Of a stretch of DNA of 47,909 bases, positions 43,310 through 47,909 are shown in pieces. Made by a program: the position numbers and the translations under genes. The first letter of the stretch is position 1. Each line of letters starts with the position of its first letter. Location of the stretch: assembly GCA_913053845.1 (NCBI GenBank), contig CAJXGD010000013.1, positions 1 to 47,909 of the forward strand, in the 5' to 3' direction. This stretch comes from an uncultured bacterium (GTDB lineage: Bacteria > Bipolaricaulota > Bipolaricaulia > RBG-16-55-9 > DRJF01). Below the pieces are notes generated by a model. The model had not been told where the DNA came from. It saw only the letters and a list, made by a program, of their open reading frames with translations, and ran no database searches.

Positions 43310-43366
43310 GGTCCGGGTTTGAAGTGGGATTTGGACCCACTGCTACGTTTTGGACAACTCTCGCAT

Positions 43367-43395
43367 TTGCATCTAGTCCACCACGGCACTACAAT
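43367..43395 (+). promoter_or_regulatory. promoter of the dpp-type operon
   Basis: TTGCAT (43367-43372), 17-base spacer, TACAAT (43390-43395); start near 43402, 22 nt before the permease start codon. Confidence 0.5.
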
Positions 43396-43423
43396 TCCTC
43401 CAAATTCTTTGGGGTGATCATCC

Positions 43424-44443
43424 TTGGGGGGAATTGGTAAATACATTCTCACGAGATTGTTGCTTACCATTCCCATGTTGTTCATCCTCCTGACCTTGGT
43501 CTTCCTCATCCTGCGGGTCATGCCCGGGAATCCTTGCCTTTCAATGCTCGGTGGGCGGAACGTGCCTCAGACAGTCATCGTTAGATGTGAGCAGAAATAT
43601 GGCCTGAATAAGCCCCTATATGTGCAATACGTCGAGTATCTTGTTAATATCGCCCGAGGGAACTTCGGCACCTCCTATCGTACCGGGAACCCTGTGCTTC
43701 ATGATATCTTTGATCGATTTCCCGCGACCTTTGAGTTAGCGATCTTCTCCATGTTTTTTGCCATACTCATCGGGATGTCCACCGGGATCTTCGCCGCTAC
43801 CCATAGCGATCGACCGGCAGATCACAGCCTCAGGATCTTTAATATCGTCTCCTTCGCCATGCCGATCTTTTGGGTCGGCCTGATGGCCCAGCTCATCTTT
43901 GCGGTCGATTTGAAGGTACTCCCCGTAGGGGGGAGGCTTGAGCCGATCACCGCGGCCTACTTCCACTCCATCACTGGATTCTATGTGCTGGACAGCATCC
44001 TGGAGGGAAACTGGGGCCTACTGGTCCAGGTACTGAAACACCTTCTGCTGCCCTCTTTGACCCTAGGTCTGGTCCAATCTGGTTTTCTAGGTAGGATTGG
44101 CCGCGCCTCCATGCTTGAAGTTCTCGATAAGGACTATGTGACCACCGCTCGCTCCAAGGGCTTAAGGAGAAAAACAGTAATCTACAAACACGCACTGAAG
44201 AACGCCCTCATCCCCATCGTCACCATCACCGGCCTGCAGTTCGCCCTGCTCCTCTCGGGTGCCATCTTGACCGAGACCACCTTCTCCTGGCCGGGGCTTG
44301 CCAGATATCTGCTTCAGAGCATCAATGCACGCGATTTCTATGCCTTGCAGGGTACTATTGTCTTCTTCGGCATCTTTATCTCCACTGTCAATCTAGTCGT
44401 AGATATTATTTACTCCTTTATCGATCCGCGGGTGAAGTACTGA
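43424..44443 (+). CDS. peptide/nickel-type ABC transporter permease (DppB family)
   Basis: 339 residues from a TTG. Six membrane segments; the first (TRLLLTIPMLFILLTLVFLI) leads into RVMPGNPC, typical of DppB. The EAA-type loop is RASMLEVLDKDYVTTARSKGL, where the ATPase docks. Ends with FIDPRVKY, as in the family. No ATP-binding genes follow in this window, so the ATPases must be encoded elsewhere. Overlaps the next gene by one base (TGATG). Confidence 0.88.
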   Translation: MGGIGKYILTRLLLTIPMLFILLTLVFLILRVMPGNPCLSMLGGRNVPQTVIVRCEQKYGLNKPLYVQYVEYLVNIARGNFGTSYRTGNPVLHDIFDRFPATFELAIFSMFFAILIGMSTGIFAATHSDRPADHSLRIFNIVSFAMPIFWVGLMAQLIFAVDLKVLPVGGRLEPITAAYFHSITGFYVLDSILEGNWGLLVQVLKHLLLPSLTLGLVQSGFLGRIGRASMLEVLDKDYVTTARSKGLRRKTVIYKHALKNALIPIVTITGLQFALLLSGAILTETTFSWPGLARYLLQSINARDFYALQGTIVFFGIFISTVNLVVDIIYSFIDPRVKY

Positions 44444-45288
44444 TGCTCTCTAAGTGGCTGTTGGGCCAGCTTCATCTACTCGGCAAGCAACATCTGTTGA
44501 TCGTCGGCTTGATCATCGTTGGCTTCGTCGTTTTGACTACCGTTCTCGCCCCATTCATCGCCCCCTACGATCCGGTCAACTATCAAAATGGAGGCCGCTT
44601 AACTCCACCGAGCCTGAAGCACCCGATGGGGACTGATCAACTGGGGCGAGATGTGCTCAGCCGGATCATCTATGGGGGGAACATCCCCCTGAAGGTGGCA
44701 GGAATTGCAGCATTGATTGCCCTGGTAACGGGGATGATCATTGGCCTCCTTTCCGGCTATCGAGCGGGGATACTGGATCGGGCCCTCTCCTTGGTAATGG
44801 ATGCGATGTATTCCTTCCCCGGGTTAATCCTAGCCATCGCGATCCTGGCCACCATGGGAGCGGGGATTTTCGGCATGATCTTCGCTATTTCCTTCGTCTA
44901 TATCCCGACCTATTTCCGCGTCGTTCGTGGTCAGGTGCTGCAGCTCAGAGAGCAGGAGTTCGTCGAGGCCGCGCGGGCTGAAGGGGCGAGTGGTTTCAGG
45001 ATTCTGTTGAGACACATCGCCCCCAACACGATCAACAGCGTGATGGCCGTGCTCTCCTTCAACATCGCCGATGCTATCCTCACCGAGGCCGGCCTCTCAT
45101 TTTTGGGCTTCGGCCTGCCACCGCCGGCGCCGGACTGGGGATTCGATATCTCCAACGGCCAGAGATTTCTCTTGGCTGGAGACTGGTGGCTAATCACATT
45201 CCCAGGGATAGCGATCATCTTGCTCTGTCTAGGTTTCGGGATGATCGGCGAGGGGATCAGCGATATGATCAATCCCAGGCGTAGGTAG
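44443..45288 (+). CDS. peptide/nickel-type ABC transporter permease (DppC family)
   Basis: 281 residues. N-terminal membrane helix, then the PFIAPYDPVNYQNGG and HPMGTDQLGRDVLSRIIYG segment that marks DppC. The EAA loop is EFVEAARAEGASGFRILLRH, and the end is GEGISDMINPRRR. Pairs with the DppB-type permease to form the membrane channel. Confidence 0.9.
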   Translation: MLSKWLLGQLHLLGKQHLLIVGLIIVGFVVLTTVLAPFIAPYDPVNYQNGGRLTPPSLKHPMGTDQLGRDVLSRIIYGGNIPLKVAGIAALIALVTGMIIGLLSGYRAGILDRALSLVMDAMYSFPGLILAIAILATMGAGIFGMIFAISFVYIPTYFRVVRGQVLQLREQEFVEAARAEGASGFRILLRHIAPNTINSVMAVLSFNIADAILTEAGLSFLGFGLPPPAPDWGFDISNGQRFLLAGDWWLITFPGIAIILLCLGFGMIGEGISDMINPRRR

Positions 45289-45296
45289 AAGCAAGC

Positions 45297-45325
45297 TTGA
45301 CAAGCAGCGTATTCCATGCTAGTAT
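45297..45325 (+). promoter_or_regulatory. internal promoter for the substrate-binding protein
   Basis: TTGACA (45297-45302), 17-base spacer, TAGTAT (45320-45325). It would give the binding protein extra transcript over the permeases, a common need of ABC importers. Leader about 80 nt ending in AGGAGGG. Confidence 0.55.
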
Positions 45326-45411
45326 TAAGGTTAGAGGAGATGACAAAGGGGAAGAAAAAGGGTTACCGACCCAATGAATCAGCTTAATAAAACATTAGGA
45401 GGGATAATAAG

Positions 45412-47178
45412 ATGTCCTTACGGGTACGACTTATAGGAGTTGCTGTGTTGGCCCTCATCTTAGGGTTGCTTCCATCCACAGGAGCCCTGACTCAAACTCA
45501 GGGGCAGGTCCTCACCATCGGCACGACGGACCGGATCACGGAACTCTCGCCTGCTAATTCCTATGACTATTGGACCTGGCATGTCTTCCGCCAGACGACC
45601 AACGGTTTGGTCACCATCAAGCCGGGGACCAGCGAAGTGATCCCCGCCCTGGCGAAGAGCTGGGATATCTCAGCGGATGGCACGGTCTATACCTTCAAGC
45701 TACGTCAAGGCGTAACCTTCACCGATGGAACGGCGTTCAACTGCGCGGCGATGAAGTGGTCCATCGATCGAAACCTGAAGCTCAACGGCCCTAAGGGCGG
45801 CGTATACCTCATCAGCATGATCAAGGAGACGAAGTGCCTCGATGACTACACGCTCCAGATCACGATCAAGAGTCCGGATACCACCTTCATCAAGCGGCTG
45901 GATAACCCTCCGGCTTGGGCCTATAGCCCGAAGTCAACCCCGGCAGATACGTTTGCCAAAGGCAAGTGGGCCGGGACCGGGCCTTACGAGATGATCGAGT
46001 ATAAGCCCGAAGAGCGCGTGGTCTATCAGGCCTATGACAAATATTGGGGCTGCAATGACAGCATCGTGACCGCGGCGGAGAAGGCGATCTTCTGCCCTAG
46101 GATCAAGAAGGTTATCGAGGTCTTCTATGCCAATGCCGCAGCTCTGGCCGCGGCAACTCAATCTGGGGAGGTCGATATTGGCTTCCGCACCTTCAACCCT
46201 GACGATATCATCTCCATGGAGAAGAACCCCAACCTGAAGGAGTTCAAGGCTTCCAGCAGCGTCGCCATCAGGTATCTGGTCTTCAACGTCACAATGGCGC
46301 CGTTCAATAACCCGCTCGTGCGGGAGGCCATCGCTCTCAGTGTGGACCGGAGTGCGATCGTCTCCAAGGTATTCGCTGGAATCAACAAGCCGCTTTACAC
46401 CATGGTTCCACCGGGCTTCGCCGAGAGTGAGAATGTCTTCCCAGCCCGCGACTTGGCTACGGCTCGTGAACTGCTCAAACAGGCTGGTTACACCAAGGAC
46501 CACCCGCTGGAGATCACCCTATCGTTTACGCCCAAGCATTATGGCTCGACCGAGTCTGACGTGGCCGCGGTGATGAAGACCAGCTTGGAGGAGACCGGCG
46601 TAATCAAGCTCAACCTCGAGTCCCTGGAGTGGGGCACGATGACCAGCCGGATGTCCAAGGCCGATGAGCTGCCCTTTTTCCTCCTTGGCTGGTATCCGGA
46701 CTTCCTCGATCCTGATAACTTCCTGGCTCCGTGGCTGACCGAGTCAACCAAATCGCTGGGCTCGTTCACCACAGATACGGTGAATGTCAAGTTCCAGAAC
46801 ATGGAGCGCACTGAGACCGATCCAACAGTCAGAGCCTTGATCTTCGCAGCCTGGCAGGGGTACATGGCAGCAGACTGGCCGTGGGAGTCGTTCTCAGCGA
46901 TCCTCAAGGCGAAGCTGGAAGCTATCGCTAATATGACCAAGCTTCCCGCTGTAAAAGGCTTGGCTGAGGAAGCAATTAACCAGATCCCTTGGGGCATCTC
47001 CTCCCTGACTGATCGCTTGGCCAAGGCCAAGGAGCTACAGGACACAGTTCAGCCGGTAGTGGTCATCCCGCTCTGGCAGAACATGGTGCAGATGTATGCC
47101 TTCACCAAACCGAACATCACCGGCGTAGTCCTCGATGTCACCACCTACTTCCGCGACTGGCTGATCGACATGAAGTGA
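45412..47178 (+). CDS. extracellular solute-binding protein, family 5 (peptide/oligopeptide)
   Basis: 588 residues, normal for the DppA/OppA group. Signal peptide to about residue 27. SBP_bac_5 features: GTTDRITELSPANSYDYWTW, SWDISADGTVYTFKLRQGVTF, KWAGTGPYEMIEYKPEERV, NNPLVREAIALSVDRSAI, and DFLDPDNFLAPWL in the C-terminal lobe. The N terminus lacks a clear lipobox Cys, so it may be soluble in the periplasm. Ligand probably a peptide or other large solute; a cysteine pair near C112 and C145 may be a disulfide. Ends before a strong terminator. Confidence 0.88.
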   Translation: MSLRVRLIGVAVLALILGLLPSTGALTQTQGQVLTIGTTDRITELSPANSYDYWTWHVFRQTTNGLVTIKPGTSEVIPALAKSWDISADGTVYTFKLRQGVTFTDGTAFNCAAMKWSIDRNLKLNGPKGGVYLISMIKETKCLDDYTLQITIKSPDTTFIKRLDNPPAWAYSPKSTPADTFAKGKWAGTGPYEMIEYKPEERVVYQAYDKYWGCNDSIVTAAEKAIFCPRIKKVIEVFYANAAALAAATQSGEVDIGFRTFNPDDIISMEKNPNLKEFKASSSVAIRYLVFNVTMAPFNNPLVREAIALSVDRSAIVSKVFAGINKPLYTMVPPGFAESENVFPARDLATARELLKQAGYTKDHPLEITLSFTPKHYGSTESDVAAVMKTSLEETGVIKLNLESLEWGTMTSRMSKADELPFFLLGWYPDFLDPDNFLAPWLTESTKSLGSFTTDTVNVKFQNMERTETDPTVRALIFAAWQGYMAADWPWESFSAILKAKLEAIANMTKLPAVKGLAEEAINQIPWGISSLTDRLAKAKELQDTVQPVVVIPLWQNMVQMYAFTKPNITGVVLDVTTYFRDWLIDMK

Positions 47179-47210
47179 AGTAAGGTGAGCTGGTAATCGA
47201 CCGGAAATGG

Positions 47211-47249
47211 CAAGAGCGCCGGGTGAATGTGCCCGGTGCTCTTGCTTTT
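47211..47249 (+). terminator. intrinsic terminator after the binding-protein gene
   Basis: CAAGAGCGCCGGG (47211-47223) pairs with CCCGGTGCTCTTG (47232-47244), 13 bp with one G-T pair, 8-base loop, followed by CTTTTCC. Confidence 0.85.
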
Positions 47250-47448
47250 CCAATTCAAGTTTCGTCAAGCCAGTGGCCGGGAATAACAGAGAGGTATTGA
47301 GCCGGATTATTACTATAAACCAGCCCTCGTCCCTCTGTCAATGCCGCACCGAGCTCTCAGTTCGGGATCGCTATAGATTCACCGGCCCGGTCGCTCGTCT
47401 GCTGAAACGCTTGACCTTCTATTGACCTTCGTCTAGTGAAAGGGACAA

Positions 47449-47909
47449 TCATAGCTCCAATCTGGCATAGTTGAAGAACGAACGGATGAGACACCCATTC
47501 TGGCGTGTATGAGTGATGGAAGCGTTCACCTCTTGGAGAAGATGGTCCACATCCTCCGGGATGAAGTTGGCCAGATCCGCATACTTGGTGTGATTCCAAA
47601 CCATCTCGACCGGGTTCAACTCCGGCGCATAGCTGGGCAGCCATTCCACTTCGAACCAGTCTACGCCCGCTGCCTGCAAGAGACGCACGGCCTTACGGTG
47701 TGCGCTATAGCGATCCAGCACCAGGATGAACTTCCGGCGCAAATGACGGTGCAGCAGAGAGAGAAAGGCCATAACTTCCTCGAAACATATGTTGTGATCA
47801 TGCACCTGAAAGTACAGCCCCAACCGGCGACGAAGGGGAGCCAGAGTGAGGGCGGCGATGAGCGAAAGCCGGTCGTGCCGATCCCAACTGTACTGGAGCG
47901 GTGTTTCCC
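47449..47909 (-). mobile_element. IS630-family transposase, partial (runs off the right edge)
   Basis: The C-terminal about 153 residues of a DDE transposase; the frame stays open through the window edge, so the N terminus and first catalytic Asp lie outside. Seen: LSLIAALTLAPLRRRLGLYF, the second Asp in FILVLDRYSAHRK, and the Glu motif YAPELNPVEMVWNH. Typical of the IS630/DDE_3 group, which inserts at TA. The inner end of the element lies between about 47250 and 47448; its inverted repeat could not be fixed without the other end. Confidence 0.8.

Larger units (their letters stand above)
43074..43423. other. divergent control region between the sulfur operon and the dpp-type operon
   Basis: 350 bases holding two outward-facing promoters (minus at 43281, plus at 43367) and a minus-strand leader of about 200 nt with a short leader ORF at 43204-43248. 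No known riboswitch pattern was recognised by eye in the leader. Confidence 0.5.

Overview
The window looks like chromosome from an uncultivated, GC-rich, diderm bacterium. A LolA-like lipoprotein-sorting protein sits beside an RND transporter, which suggests an outer membrane. The HslVU start region and the many strongly sigma70-like promoters (TTGACA-17-TATACT type) are ordinary bacterial ones. I cannot assign a phylum; a deep-branching lineage such as Acetothermia/Bipolaricaulota or a Chloroflexi neighbour is only a guess.

Left end, 1-4.4 kb: an accessory or defence region. Two short genes are separated by a site that looks like an integron attC. They are an unknown ORF and a restriction-endonuclease-like protein with a C-terminal zinc ribbon. 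Next comes a two-gene unit coding for a RecQ-like helicase fused to a phosphoribosyltransferase and a DprA-like protein. This matches the RqlHI/PsyrTA toxin-antitoxin and anti-phage architecture.

4.5-19.1 kb: hslVU; a glutaredoxin; a seven-gene co-directional unit (RND exporter, LolA-like protein, PadR repressor, MFS exporter, aldo/keto reductase, deiodinase-like redoxin, LLM flavin oxidoreductase) with a consensus promoter and a tandem inverted-repeat operator; an AAA ATPase gene framed by two copies of a 33-bp palindromic element; and leuS.

19.2-24.9 kb: IS5-type debris, then a 23S-5S rRNA unit with its own strong promoter, a long processing stem and no linked 16S. The 23S gene is interrupted by a 960-nt group I intron encoding a LAGLIDADG endonuclease, inserted at about E. 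coli U2262. Directly after the 5S terminator lies a PIN toxin cut down to 33 codons, with an intact ribbon-helix-helix antitoxin.

25-33 kb: prfB with programmed +1 frameshift; rsmI; an otsB-mscS-otsA osmotic stress operon; a sugar nucleotidyltransferase; hpt; tsaD.

33.2-34.4 kb: the most notable locus. A secreted formylglycine-generating-enzyme/C-type-lectin-like protein ends in a variable repeat. An 83-nt template repeat lies 27 nt after its stop codon. All 10 differences between the two repeats fall on adenines of the template, and none of the 60 non-adenine positions differ. This is the signature of a diversity-generating retroelement, but no reverse transcriptase or Avd gene is present in the window, so it looks like an RT-less cassette served in trans, or a relic.

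34.4-38.5 kb (minus strand): panB-panE-tig-clpP-metallopeptidase. 39-43.3 kb (minus strand): a sulfur-related operon, tusA-dsrE-[ABC substrate-binding/permease deletion fusion]-ABC ATPase-cysteine synthase-SelD-like, behind a perfect consensus promoter. 43.4-47.25 kb: a dipeptide-type ABC importer (dppB, dppC, substrate-binding protein) closing with a clear terminator. The right edge is a partial IS630-family transposase. No tRNA gene or CRISPR array was recognised.
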